Source: Rhodospirillales bacterium
GTDB lineage: Bacteria; Pseudomonadota; Alphaproteobacteria; Rhodospirillales; Magnetospirillaceae
Length of the DNA stretch: 64,000 bases
Assembly: GCA_019455065.1 (NCBI GenBank)
Contig: JACFNC010000016.1
Coordinates: forward strand, 1-64,000
Direction of reading: 5' to 3'
The translations under genes and the position numbers were made by a program. This document shows, one piece after another, positions 39,028-48,586 of this stretch. Every line of letters begins with the position of its first letter. The first letter of the stretch is position 1. The notes under the pieces are model-generated. The model saw nothing but the letters and a program-made list of their open reading frames with translations. It was not told the DNA's origin and ran no database searches.

Positions 39028-42000
39028 TTAGCCCCTCCCATCGGGCGGGGCCAAGGCTCCTCCCCGCTCCCTGCGCAGCATGCGCGTGATCTCCGCGGCC
39101 GGCACCGGCGGGCTGATGAGGTAGCCTTGGATCTCGTCGCACCGCAGGCGCCGCAAGATCGCTTTCTGCTCCGCGGTCTCCACGCCCTCGGCGATGATGC
39201 GGCGACGAAGGCTGTGGCCCATGGTGATGATGGTACGGATGATCTGTAGATCATCGGGATCGGTCACGATGTCGGCGACGAAGGACCGGTCGATCTTGAT
39301 GGTGTGAAGGGGGAACCGCTTGAGATAGCTGAGCGAGGAATACCCCGTGCCGAAATCGTCCATGGCCAGATGGATTCCCATCTCATGCAGTTCCCGCAGG
39401 ATCGACACCGCGTTTTCGGTGTCCTTCATGATCATGCTTTCGGTGATCTCCAGTTCCAGTCCGGCGGCCGTGATCCCGGCACGGTCGAGCATGCGTTCGA
39501 TGGTTTGGGCAAGGCCGGCCTGGCGGAGTTGGCGCACCGACAGGTTCACCGCGACGCGGATGTTCGGAAATCCAAGCTCCGCCCATTCCCGGTGCTGCTG
39601 ACAGGCCACCTCGATGGCCCATTCGCCCACCGTGCCGATCAGGCCGGTCTCCTCCATCACCGGGATGAATTTGGCGGGCGGAATCATGCCGCGTTCGCCG
39701 GACCGCCACCGCAGCAACCCCTCGACGCCGGTGATGCGCCCGTCGGACAGACTGATCTTCGGCTGATAGTACAAGTCGAACTCGCCGCGCTCGAACGCCT
39801 TGCTGAGGCCGCTCTTGATGACACGCCGCTCGGTGACCTCGAGATTCAGGTCGGAAGTGAAGAACTGATAGTTGGCCTTGCCATGCTCCTTGGCGCGGTA
39901 CATTGCGGCGTCCGCGTTCTTCAGCAACGTCTGGGCATCGGCCGCGTCATCCGGAAAGACCGTGATGCCGATCGATGCCGAGACCAAAGCCTCCTGACCA
40001 ACGAGGTCGAACGGCTGCTCGAGGGAGTCGATGATGCGTTGCGCGACCGGTGCCGCGCTTTGGCCATCGCCAAGGTTGGGCATGATGATGGTGAACTCGT
40101 CCCCGCCGAGACGGGCAACGGTATCGTAGGAGCGCACGCAACTGCTCAACCGGGCACCCGCCTCCTGCAAGAGGCGGTCGCCAATGTCGTGCCCGAGCGT
40201 GTCGTTGACGAGTTTGAAGCCGTCCAGGTCGATGAACATGAGGCCGACCCGTTGGCCCGATCGGGCCGAGACGCTGACGGCCTGGTTGAGGCGGTCGAGG
40301 AACAGCGCCCGGTTCGGCAATCCGGTCAGGGCGTCATAATTGGCCTGATAGCGGATACGTTCCTCGTCGAGCTTGCGCTGGGTGATGTCGCTGAGCACCA
40401 CGACGTACTGCTGGATGACGCCACGCTCGTCCGCGATCGACGAGACCGCAAGGCGCTCGGCGTAGTCCTCGCCGCTCTTGCGGCGGTTCCAGAGTTCGCC
40501 CTCCCAGCGCCCAAACTTGCGCACACCTTCCCATAGCGCCGCCGCGGCTTCCTTGTGCCTGGTTCCGCCGGTGAGAAAGCTCGGCAACTGGCCGATGACC
40601 TCCTCCGCGGAATACCCGGTGATCTCGGTGAACGCGGGGTTTACCGCGGTCACCCGCTGGTCTGAGTCCATCACGATGACGGCCTCGGCGGTGGTTTCGA
40701 AGACCGTCGCCGCAAGCCGAAGCTTTTCCTCCGAACGCCGCCGCTCGGTGACATCCCTGAACACCATGACGGAGCCGACCGCGGTGCCGTCCTCCTCGAT
40801 TGGTGCGCTGGCGAACTCGACGGGAAAAACGCCTTCGGTTCCACGCGAGAACACCATGTCCACGCTGGCGGGCAGGCGTCCCCCAAGCGCCGCCCGCAGA
40901 AGCTGGGCGCGCGTCCGGGCGGAGAGCGACGGGTCGATCAGTTCCGCCAGCGCGCGATCGACCAGCCCCTCGACCGGTCGGCCCGTCATCGCCGCCGCGG
41001 CGGGATTCGCGAAGACGATCACCCCGTCCTTGTCGAGCCCGATGATTCCTTCGTTCGCGGAATTCAGAATCTGCGCGTTCTGGCGCGACAGAAGTTCCAA
41101 CTCGCGAGTGCGCTCCTTGACCCGAAGCTCCAGGTCGTCGCGCGCGCGCCGGAGCGCCTCCTCGGCACGCTTCCGATCGGTGATGTCCCGCACCACACCG
41201 ATGAACAGACGCTGCCGGCCCTTGCGTAGCTCGGCAACGTTGAGCTCCATGGGAAACTCCGTGCCGTCGCGGCGCAACCCCTGGACCTCGCGGCCGATCC
41301 CCAACACCTTCGGCTTGTTCGTCCTGAGGTAGGCGGCGACGTAGCCATCGTGCTCGCCGCGATAGGGCTCCGGCATCAGCAGCGAGAGATTTCGCCCCAC
41401 CACTTCCGCCGCCTTGTAGCCGAATATCCGCTCGGCGGCGGGATTGAAGGACTGGATCGTCCCGCTGTCATCGGCGGTGACGATCCCTTCCGCCACCGAA
41501 TCCATGATCCCTTGGAGACGCTGCTCCCGCTCGCGCAGCGCTTCGGCGGAGCGCTTGCGTTCGCTGATGTCGCGCGCCTCCATCATGAACAACTGGTCGC
41601 TGTCGCCGCCCAGCGGCATGACCATGGTTTCGACGTCGATGACGCGCCCGTCGCGACCCAGGAATTTGAGTGGCACCGGATCCGCCTCTTCGGCCAAGGT
41701 GCCCAACCCCAGGTCGAGGAACTGCCGATAGTCGGGGTGCAGTATGTCGGCCAGCGGCCGACCGACCAGGTCGGATGCCTGCCCGGCCCCCAGCATGCGA
41801 ACGCCTGCGGAATTTATGAAGGTGATGAGTCCGTCATTGCATACGCAGGTGAAGTCGAGCGCCAGTTCGACCAGTCGGCGATACCGCTCCTCGCTGCGCA
41901 GTAAGATTTCGGCGGCGCGGGTGCGTTCGGTGATGTCCCTGGCGTGCGCCACCGTCAAGTCGGAGCCGGGCAGGGTTTGGACGGTCAATTCGACGTCGAT

Positions 42001-42282
42001 CGACTTTCCGTCGGAACGCACGAGGATCAACGGCACGGGATCGGGCTCGCCGATCAGTGCCTCGAGGCCGAGGGTCGCTATGTCGGCGAAGTCGGGATGG
42101 ATGAAGTCTGTCAGCCGGCGGCCGAGCAGTTCGCGGCTCTCTGCCCCCCCGATCATTCGGCTTCCCGCCGAATTGATGTAGGTGATGACACCCGCGCGGC
42201 AGACGCAGATCAGATCGGAAACAAGTTCCACCAAATGACGGTTGAGCTGGTCTTCCGCATCCGGGACCGCACCGTGCGGCAT
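39028..42282 (-). CDS. five-PAS diguanylate cyclase/phosphodiesterase (GGDEF-EAL)
   Basis: Cytoplasmic cyclic-di-GMP protein of 1084 residues with no obvious membrane segment. Five PAS-like domains occupy about residues 1-625; the third resembles FixL (MPEPYRGEHDGYVAAYLRT...LGIGREVQG) but has a lysine where the heme histidine would be. A GGDEF domain follows with an intact LGGDEF and an RxxD inhibitory site (RSYD). The EAL domain reads EGLLRW in place of EALLRW, and keeps ESMIM, DDFGTGYSSL and the EGVET segment, so it is probably active. It lies 80 bases upstream of the LuxR-type gene on the same strand and could be cotranscribed with it. Which activity dominates cannot be predicted. Confidence 0.93.
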   Translation of the reverse strand: MPHGAVPDAEDQLNRHLVELVSDLICVCRAGVITYINSAGSRMIGGAESRELLGRRLTDFIHPDFADIATLGLEALIGEPDPVPLILVRSDGKSIDVELTVQTLPGSDLTVAHARDITERTRAAEILLRSEERYRRLVELALDFTCVCNDGLITFINSAGVRMLGAGQASDLVGRPLADILHPDYRQFLDLGLGTLAEEADPVPLKFLGRDGRVIDVETMVMPLGGDSDQLFMMEARDISERKRSAEALREREQRLQGIMDSVAEGIVTADDSGTIQSFNPAAERIFGYKAAEVVGRNLSLLMPEPYRGEHDGYVAAYLRTNKPKVLGIGREVQGLRRDGTEFPMELNVAELRKGRQRLFIGVVRDITDRKRAEEALRRARDDLELRVKERTRELELLSRQNAQILNSANEGIIGLDKDGVIVFANPAAAAMTGRPVEGLVDRALAELIDPSLSARTRAQLLRAALGGRLPASVDMVFSRGTEGVFPVEFASAPIEEDGTAVGSVMVFRDVTERRRSEEKLRLAATVFETTAEAVIVMDSDQRVTAVNPAFTEITGYSAEEVIGQLPSFLTGGTRHKEAAAALWEGVRKFGRWEGELWNRRKSGEDYAERLAVSSIADERGVIQQYVVVLSDITQRKLDEERIRYQANYDALTGLPNRALFLDRLNQAVSVSARSGQRVGLMFIDLDGFKLVNDTLGHDIGDRLLQEAGARLSSCVRSYDTVARLGGDEFTIIMPNLGDGQSAAPVAQRIIDSLEQPFDLVGQEALVSASIGITVFPDDAADAQTLLKNADAAMYRAKEHGKANYQFFTSDLNLEVTERRVIKSGLSKAFERGEFDLYYQPKISLSDGRITGVEGLLRWRSGERGMIPPAKFIPVMEETGLIGTVGEWAIEVACQQHREWAELGFPNIRVAVNLSVRQLRQAGLAQTIERMLDRAGITAAGLELEITESMIMKDTENAVSILRELHEMGIHLAMDDFGTGYSSLSYLKRFPLHTIKIDRSFVADIVTDPDDLQIIRTIITMGHSLRRRIIAEGVETAEQKAILRRLRCDEIQGYLISPPVPAAEITRMLRRERGGALAPPDGRG

Positions 42283-42469
42283 TCCAATACCCCCGAAAAA
42301 TCGCCCGTATGGCGACCCCGATCGGCAACATACATTATTAATGTTTCAAGACAAAGCTCTCGGCATGGACCTCGCGCCGAACCACCGCGCCGGCCCTCTT
42401 CCTTTTGCGACGTTCGGTGGAAACAGTCGCGCTCCTGGCACGCGGCGACGCTCGGCGTTATAAAGACCC
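42283..42469. other. divergent intergenic region with an AT-rich patch
   Basis: The gap between the GGDEF-EAL gene and the Sel1 gene holds an AT-rich, near-palindromic patch around CATTATTAATG (42333-42343), which stands out against the GC-rich surroundings. It probably marks promoter DNA for one or both genes. No convincing -35/-10 pair was found. Confidence 0.4.
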
Positions 42470-43165
42470 ATGCGTTACTTGGCGACACTGGTCGGCGCAC
42501 TCCTCGCGACTTGGCAGGCCTCGGCCGACACCACGGCCGGCCGCGATGCCTTTCAGGTCGGAGACTACGGCACTGCGGCCAGGGAATGGTCGGAGGCGGC
42601 ACGGGCTGGCGAGGCCGACGCGCAGTACGGGCTCGCTTGGTGCCTTCAGTTCGGCAAGGGAGTGGGTCAGGACACGGCCACGGCCGCCTACTGGTATGAG
42701 AAGGCGGCCCGGCAAGGACATGCCGACGCGGCCTACGCCATGGGTCTACTCAGCGAGAACGGCGACGGGGTGACCAAAGACTTCGCCCAGGCCCTGGCAT
42801 GGTATACCGCCGCCGCCCGGTTCGGGGTGAACCCCGAGGCCGAGTACGCCGTCGCCCGGCTATACCAGCGCGGCCTGGGGTCGTTGCGCGATGACGAAGC
42901 GGCCATGAGATGGTTTCGCCGGGCCGCCGATCATGGACACCCGGCCGCCCAATACGTGCTGGGGGCGGCCTATGAACTCGGTTGGGGTGTGCCAGCGAAC
43001 GCCGGAACGGCCTATTATTGGTACAGCCTTGCCGACCGCGCCGGTCCAGCAAAGCTCAGAAACTACGACCCGACCTTCGATGCCGCGGCGGCCGTCGCGC
43101 GCCTTCGGCCCCGGTTGCCGGATTACGAGCTTCGCCGGATCGACGAGCGCCTGCGCGCGCCCTGA
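42470..43165 (+). CDS. secreted Sel1-repeat protein
   Basis: A 231-residue protein with a probable signal peptide (MRYLATLVGALLATWQASA) and about four Sel1-like (TPR-related) repeats, each near 36 residues: ADAQYGLAWCLQFGKGV, ADAAYAMGLLSENGDGV, PEAEYAVARLYQRGLG and PAAQYVLGAAYELGWGV. Such proteins act as periplasmic protein-protein scaffolds, often in envelope stress or signalling. It stands alone on its strand and converges with glgP, with stops six bases apart. No partner can be named from context. Confidence 0.88.
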   Translation: MRYLATLVGALLATWQASADTTAGRDAFQVGDYGTAAREWSEAARAGEADAQYGLAWCLQFGKGVGQDTATAAYWYEKAARQGHADAAYAMGLLSENGDGVTKDFAQALAWYTAAARFGVNPEAEYAVARLYQRGLGSLRDDEAAMRWFRRAADHGHPAAQYVLGAAYELGWGVPANAGTAYYWYSLADRAGPAKLRNYDPTFDAAAAVARLRPRLPDYELRRIDERLRAP

Positions 43166-43171
43166 AGCGCC

Positions 43172-45637
43172 TCACTCGCCCCGCGGGGCGTACCAGATTT
43201 CCCGGGCGTAATCCAGCACCGTACGGTCGCTCGAAAACTTGCCGATGCGGGCCACGTTGAGGATGGCCTTTCGATTCCATTCGTCCTGCTGAAGGTAGAG
43301 CGCGTCAGCCCGATCCTGCGCCGCGCTGTAGGCGGCGAAGTCGGCCGTGAGCATGTAATAGTCGCCGCCCGCCGTCAGGGCGTCGAAAATCGGGTGGAAG
43401 CGGTCGTTCTGGTCCGGGCAGAAATAGCCGTCGCGCACCATGTCGAGCACCTGCCGCAACTCCGCATTCTGCGCATAGGCCGCCCAGGCGTCGTAGTTCT
43501 CGGCGCGGCGCTTGGCCACCTCGTGGGCACGGAGGCCGAACAGGAACATGTTCTCCTCGCCCACCTCCTCGCAGATTTCGACATTGGCGCCGTCCCAGGT
43601 GCCGATTGTCAGGGCTCCGTTCATCGCCAGCTTCATGTTGCCGGTGCCCGAAGCCTCGGTGCCGGCTGTCGATATCTGCTGCGACAGGTTCGCGCCTGGA
43701 ATAATGAACTCGGCCGTCGCGACGTTGTAGTTGGGCACGAAAACCAGTTTCAGCTTGTTTCCAATCATCGGGTCGTTGTTGACCACGTCGGCCACGTCAT
43801 TGATCAGTTTCACGATGAGCTTCGCCATCGCATAGCCCGGGGCGGCCTTGCCGGCGATGACCACCGTGCGTGGGGTGATGTCAAGGCTGGGATTGGCGCG
43901 GATGCGGTTGTAACGGGCAATCACGTACAGGACGTTGAGGAGTTGGCGCTTGTATTCGTGGATGCGCTTTATCATCACGTCGAACATCGAGTTCACGTCG
44001 ACCGGCACGCCCAGCCGCTGACCAATCACCTCGGCCAGCCGGCTCTTGTTGTTCTGCTTGATCGCGGCGAACTCTTGGCGGAACGCCGCGTCCTCCGCCA
44101 GCGGCTCGAGCTTTTTCAGTTCGTCGAGTTCGGTAATCCAGTCCTCGCCGATGCGACCCGTGATGAGGTTTGCGAGACCAGGGTTGGCGTTGAGCAGCCA
44201 GCGCCTCGGCGTGACCCCGTTCGTCTTCGCCACGATCTTGCCAGGCTGCAGCAGGTCGAAATCGGCGAAGATCGTTTTCCTCATCAAATCCGTGTGGATG
44301 CGCGCCACGCCGTTGACCTTGTGGCTGCCGACGATCGCCAGATGTGACATGCGTATCCGGCGCTCGCCAACCTCGTCGACCAGCGAGGCTCGCCGTAGCA
44401 GATCGGCGTCGCCAGGGTGCCGATGGTACACGTCGCTCAGGAAGCGCTGGTTGATCTCATAGACGATCTGAAGGTGCCGCGGCAGAAGCCGCTCGAACAT
44501 CTCGACCGGCCATGTTTCCAAGGCTTCCGGCAGCAAGGTGTGATTGGTATAGGCGCAGGTGCGCGACGTAATCGACCAAGCCCGATCCCATTCGTAATGG
44601 TTGTCGTCGACGAGTATCCGCATGAGTTCGGGAATCACCAGCGCGGGATGGGTGTCGTTGAGCTGGATCGCGACGTAATCGGGCAACTCGTCGAAGGATC
44701 GGTGGCCCTTGCGGAAGCGCGCCAGGATGTCCTGGATGGAAGCGCTGACGAAGAAGTATTCCTGCTTGAAGCGCAGTTCCTTTCCACGTGCGGTCGAATC
44801 GCTTGGATAGAGGACCTTGGAAAGGTTCTCCGACTCGTTCTTGTCGCGCACCGCTTCGATGTAGTTGCCGGCGTTGAAGTATTTGAGGTTGAACTCGCGG
44901 GTGGACCGCGCCGACCAGAGGCGCAGGTTGTTGACCGTGCTGCCGCCATAGCCGGGAATGGGCAGATCGAAGGCCATCGCCATGACCTCCTCCGCGTCCG
45001 CCCAATGATGGCGCAGGACCCCCTCGGCATCCTTGTATTCCAGGATCCGGCCGCCGAAACGCACGGGGTAGATCACCCCCGGCCGCGGAAACTCCCAGGG
45101 ATTCCCGTAGCGCAGCCAGTTTTCCGGGGCTTCGACCTGCCATCCGTTCTCGATATGCTGGGTGAACATCCCGAACTCGTAGCGGATTCCGTAACCGTAT
45201 CCGGGGAGGCCCAGAGTGGCCATGGAATCGAGCAGGCAGGCCGCCAGCCGGCCCAATCCTCCGGTTCCCAGGGCCGGCTCCACCTCCCAGCCCTGCAATT
45301 CCTCCAGGTCGTATCCGACGTCCGCGATCGCCTGTTTGAACACGTCGTAGACGCCCAGGCTGATCATGCTGTTGGTCAGCGTGCGGCCGATCAGGAATTC
45401 CATCGAGAGGTAGTAGATGCGGCGCGAGTCGCGTTCGTAATAACTGCGCATCGATTGCATCCAGCGCTCGATGAGGCGATCGCGCACGGCAAAGGCGGCG
45501 GCGATGAACCAGTCTCGCGAGGTCGCGTATTCGGGATCCTTGCCGACCGAGTGGATCAGGTGGTTGAGCAGGCTTCGCTTGACCGCCTCACGGTCGTTGG
45601 CGGTGGCCGCCGGTTCCACCTTGTACTGGCTCAGCAT
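43172..45637 (-). CDS. glgP: glycogen/alpha-glucan phosphorylase
   Basis: Family GT35 enzyme releasing glucose 1-phosphate from glucan ends, 821 residues. It has the N-terminal YYLSMEFLIGRTL, GNGGLGRLA-like GTGGLGRLAACLLDSMA, GVTPRRWL and the cofactor region EASGTGNMKLAMNGALTIGTWDGANVE, with PLP bound to Lys669. It is the last gene of the glucan cluster, 99 bases after treY. It provides the phosphorolytic exit from stored glucan. The identification is secure. Confidence 0.97.
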   Translation of the reverse strand: MLSQYKVEPAATANDREAVKRSLLNHLIHSVGKDPEYATSRDWFIAAAFAVRDRLIERWMQSMRSYYERDSRRIYYLSMEFLIGRTLTNSMISLGVYDVFKQAIADVGYDLEELQGWEVEPALGTGGLGRLAACLLDSMATLGLPGYGYGIRYEFGMFTQHIENGWQVEAPENWLRYGNPWEFPRPGVIYPVRFGGRILEYKDAEGVLRHHWADAEEVMAMAFDLPIPGYGGSTVNNLRLWSARSTREFNLKYFNAGNYIEAVRDKNESENLSKVLYPSDSTARGKELRFKQEYFFVSASIQDILARFRKGHRSFDELPDYVAIQLNDTHPALVIPELMRILVDDNHYEWDRAWSITSRTCAYTNHTLLPEALETWPVEMFERLLPRHLQIVYEINQRFLSDVYHRHPGDADLLRRASLVDEVGERRIRMSHLAIVGSHKVNGVARIHTDLMRKTIFADFDLLQPGKIVAKTNGVTPRRWLLNANPGLANLITGRIGEDWITELDELKKLEPLAEDAAFRQEFAAIKQNNKSRLAEVIGQRLGVPVDVNSMFDVMIKRIHEYKRQLLNVLYVIARYNRIRANPSLDITPRTVVIAGKAAPGYAMAKLIVKLINDVADVVNNDPMIGNKLKLVFVPNYNVATAEFIIPGANLSQQISTAGTEASGTGNMKLAMNGALTIGTWDGANVEICEEVGEENMFLFGLRAHEVAKRRAENYDAWAAYAQNAELRQVLDMVRDGYFCPDQNDRFHPIFDALTAGGDYYMLTADFAAYSAAQDRADALYLQQDEWNRKAILNVARIGKFSSDRTVLDYAREIWYAPRGE

Positions 45638-45736
45638 GAAATTCGATCCTCTGGGTGAGTGTCGGTTCGCCCCTCAGCGGCAGAGACTGCACGCAACGCC
45701 CAATGCGGAGTCAAGGCGAAAAACCGGAGCAGACGG

Positions 45737-48583
45737 TTATCCCGCCCCCGCACCGATGAGCACGGCGACCGGGAACTTCGCGAACAGCGCGGACGCCTCC
45801 AGCCTGGGCGCACCACGTCCGCCGCTCCTGACGGGTACCACCTCGCCCCCGGTCAGGGCGTTGACGAAAATCCGCCCCCCCGTCCCGCGGGGAAGCTCCA
45901 CCTCCGAATTGCGCCATGCCGAACCCAATGGCGGGCGATCCCCGGGGTGTGGCCACAGACGGCCGACGAGCACCGGCCCCGCAACCACCATCACCTCGTC
46001 TTCGCGCCTTCGCGCGAACGCGCAGACATGCGCGGCACGAGGACCTCGCGCCGCGAGGGGTTCGTAGCTGCCACGCGAAAACAGCTCCGGGTGCCGGCGC
46101 CGCAGGGCCAAAACACGCTGGATGAGGGCGAGCTTGACGCCGCCGTCCCAGGGGTCGGCCAGCAGTTCGTCCAGGCCCGCCCGCTTCACCGTGTCAAGGA
46201 GCCGGCGTCGGGCCTCCCAGTCGACCGGTCGCCGGTTGTCCGGATCGACCAGATCGAGTTGCCAAAATTCGGTCCCACGGTAGATGTCGGGGACCCCGGG
46301 CACCGTAAGCTTGAACAGAATCTGTGTAAGGCCGTTTACCATGCCCACCAGGGCTATGCGGCGCTGCAGTTCCAAAAAATCGTCCAGGAAGGGATTGCGA
46401 CGGTTGGTTTCGGTGATGCGAACGGCGAACTCGACCAGAGCTTTTTCGTAGGTCTCGTCCGGGTGCGTCCAACTCGTGAGAAGCTTGGCTTCGCGGGCCG
46501 CCTTCACCGCCGCCTGGCCGAGCCGCTCGACGAACGCCATTGCGTCTTCCGGGGCGGCACCGGTCGGCCAGGCGCCCAGCATCGTCTGATACAGCAGATA
46601 CTCGTCGTTGGCGCCCGGAATTTCACCGGCCGCCGTCGATTGCTTGAAGGGCCGGTTGAGGCGCGCCCAGCGCTCGAGGCGCTGGCGCCATTCCTCGGTC
46701 ATCTCCGACAAGACGTCGATGCGCGCGCGCACGTCCTCGCCGCGCTTGGAATCGTGCGTGGCCGTGGCCAGCATGCAGTCGGGATGGCTGCGGCGCCGGT
46801 TCCGGTTCGCTTGGTGAAAGGCACCCACCGATAACCCGAAGCGGCGCGGATCGCCCCCCACCTCGTTCAGCGCGATCAGCCGGTTGTAGCGGTAGAGCGC
46901 GGTGTCCTCATATCCCTTGGCCATCACCGGCCCGGTGTACTGCTGGAAATGCATGGCGAAGTCGAATACGCTGCCCCGCTTGTAGAAGGCCCCGCGCCGC
47001 CGCACCAGCGACGTGTCGAGCACCGATTCCAGGAAGTCGTACACCGTGGTATCCCCATGCGCCGTCTTGCGTGCCCGCGCCACGGCCCAGCCGATATAGC
47101 GGCGGTCCTGATCGGATACGCGGCGCGGCGTGACGTAGGTGCGATAGATCGGAAACTGCGCGGCCACGTTGCGCAGGGCCTCGCCGATGGCGTTGCGAGT
47201 GAAGTCCCGCGACGCCCAGTGGCTTCCCGCGATGGCCGCGAGTTCCGTGGCCAGCACACCCAATTCACTGGCCATCGCCTCCCGCATGACAAGCATCTTG
47301 GCATCGCAGACGTCGGTCTCGAAATCGGCGCCGTAGCCGCTGAAGACCCGGTAGACACGATCCATCGCCTCGCCCTGATCGCCGTCCAGGAACAGCCCGT
47401 TGACCTGGTTCATGAACTCGTATCCGGTCGTCCCGGCGACCGGCCAGTCCCGTCGCAGGCGCTCGTGGTGGGCCAGAATCTTCTCGACCACCAGATAGAT
47501 GGGGCGTTCCTCCTGGGGGCGGTTCAACAGTTCTCCGGCGCGTTTCTGAACACGCTGACAGTATCTGGCCGGATCATGGAGACCGTCGATGTGGTCGATC
47601 CGCAACCCCTGTACCTTGCCCTCCGCCAAGAGCCTGAAGACCAGCTTGTGCGCCGTTTCGAACAGCGCCGGCATCTCCATGCGCAGGCCGGCGAGGTCGT
47701 TGATCTCGAAAAAGCGTCGATAGTTGATTTCGTCGGCGGCGACCCGCCAATACGCGATGCGGTAGTGCTGCGCTTCCAGGAGGCGATGAAGGGCGGTGAA
47801 GCTGCGGGGATCGCCCGGTTCACCCGCCAACCGCTCGAGCGCGCCTTCGATCGCCGCGCGCACGCCTGCCTCCTTCGCCGCCAGTTGGGCGAGCCTGGCC
47901 TTGACTTGGTCGGCATTCCGGCGGCGATCCGCCGTCTTGCTCAGCTTTGTGAGAGTGCGCAGGGTCTGCACCAGTTCGGCAAGCTTGCCGGCCGCGGGCG
48001 AGTCCGCCATTGCGTGCGCCGCCGCCGAGAGCAGCGACTGGTACTGCCTGATGGCAATAGGCAGGCGATGTTCGTAGTACCAGGCGCTGAAACTCCCTTC
48101 GGCGGGGTCGAACCGCAGCTTGATGTCGCCGCTTTCGAGAACCTTGCCATAGTGATCGCCGAGAACCGGAACCAGCACCTTGCCGCGCAGATCACGCCGC
48201 GCGGGGCTCCAATTGATGTCAAAGAAGCGGGCGTAGGGCGAGGCTTGTCCCCATTCCAACACGTCCAGCCACCAGGCGTTGTCGCTTCCGATACCGACAT
48301 GGTTGGGGACGATGTCGAGCAGGATGCCCATGTCGTGTGCGTCAAGAGCGGCCACCAGCCGATCGAACGCGGCCTCGTCGCCTATTTCTGGATTGAAGGC
48401 ATTATGGTCGACGATGTCGTAGCCGTGGGCGCTGCCGGGGCGCGCCTTGAAGATCGGCGAGAGATAGAGGTGGCTGATGCCGAGATCGGAGAGGTAGGGG
48501 ACGAGGCTTTCGGCATCCGCGAACGTGAAACCCGCGTGAAGCTGCAATCGGTAGGTCGCACGCGGTATGCGTGGTGGCGGCAC
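45737..48583 (-). CDS. treY: maltooligosyl trehalose synthase
   Basis: Rearranges the reducing end of a maltodextrin from an alpha-1,4 to an alpha,alpha-1,1 bond, the first step of the TreYZ route to trehalose. The 948-residue GH13 protein starts PRATYRLQLHAGFTFADAESLVPYLSDLG and has LDIVPNHVGI, a nucleophile region LRIDHIDGLHDP and a YLVVEK acid/base region, with ATATHDSKRGEDVRARI later, as in TreY. The GTG start lies three bases after the malQ stop, with a GGAGG site inside the malQ end. It works with TreZ encoded two genes upstream. Confidence 0.94.
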   Translation of the reverse strand: MPPPRIPRATYRLQLHAGFTFADAESLVPYLSDLGISHLYLSPIFKARPGSAHGYDIVDHNAFNPEIGDEAAFDRLVAALDAHDMGILLDIVPNHVGIGSDNAWWLDVLEWGQASPYARFFDINWSPARRDLRGKVLVPVLGDHYGKVLESGDIKLRFDPAEGSFSAWYYEHRLPIAIRQYQSLLSAAAHAMADSPAAGKLAELVQTLRTLTKLSKTADRRRNADQVKARLAQLAAKEAGVRAAIEGALERLAGEPGDPRSFTALHRLLEAQHYRIAYWRVAADEINYRRFFEINDLAGLRMEMPALFETAHKLVFRLLAEGKVQGLRIDHIDGLHDPARYCQRVQKRAGELLNRPQEERPIYLVVEKILAHHERLRRDWPVAGTTGYEFMNQVNGLFLDGDQGEAMDRVYRVFSGYGADFETDVCDAKMLVMREAMASELGVLATELAAIAGSHWASRDFTRNAIGEALRNVAAQFPIYRTYVTPRRVSDQDRRYIGWAVARARKTAHGDTTVYDFLESVLDTSLVRRRGAFYKRGSVFDFAMHFQQYTGPVMAKGYEDTALYRYNRLIALNEVGGDPRRFGLSVGAFHQANRNRRRSHPDCMLATATHDSKRGEDVRARIDVLSEMTEEWRQRLERWARLNRPFKQSTAAGEIPGANDEYLLYQTMLGAWPTGAAPEDAMAFVERLGQAAVKAAREAKLLTSWTHPDETYEKALVEFAVRITETNRRNPFLDDFLELQRRIALVGMVNGLTQILFKLTVPGVPDIYRGTEFWQLDLVDPDNRRPVDWEARRRLLDTVKRAGLDELLADPWDGGVKLALIQRVLALRRRHPELFSRGSYEPLAARGPRAAHVCAFARRREDEVMVVAGPVLVGRLWPHPGDRPPLGSAWRNSEVELPRGTGGRIFVNALTGGEVVPVRSGGRGAPRLEASALFAKFPVAVLIGAGAG

Positions 48584-48586
48584 TCC

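Noticed and set aside
43177-43190. GC palindrome at the 3' end of glgP as terminator of the Sel1 gene
   Set aside because: It lacks a T run on either strand and lies within the glgP coding sequence; chance is likely in this base composition.
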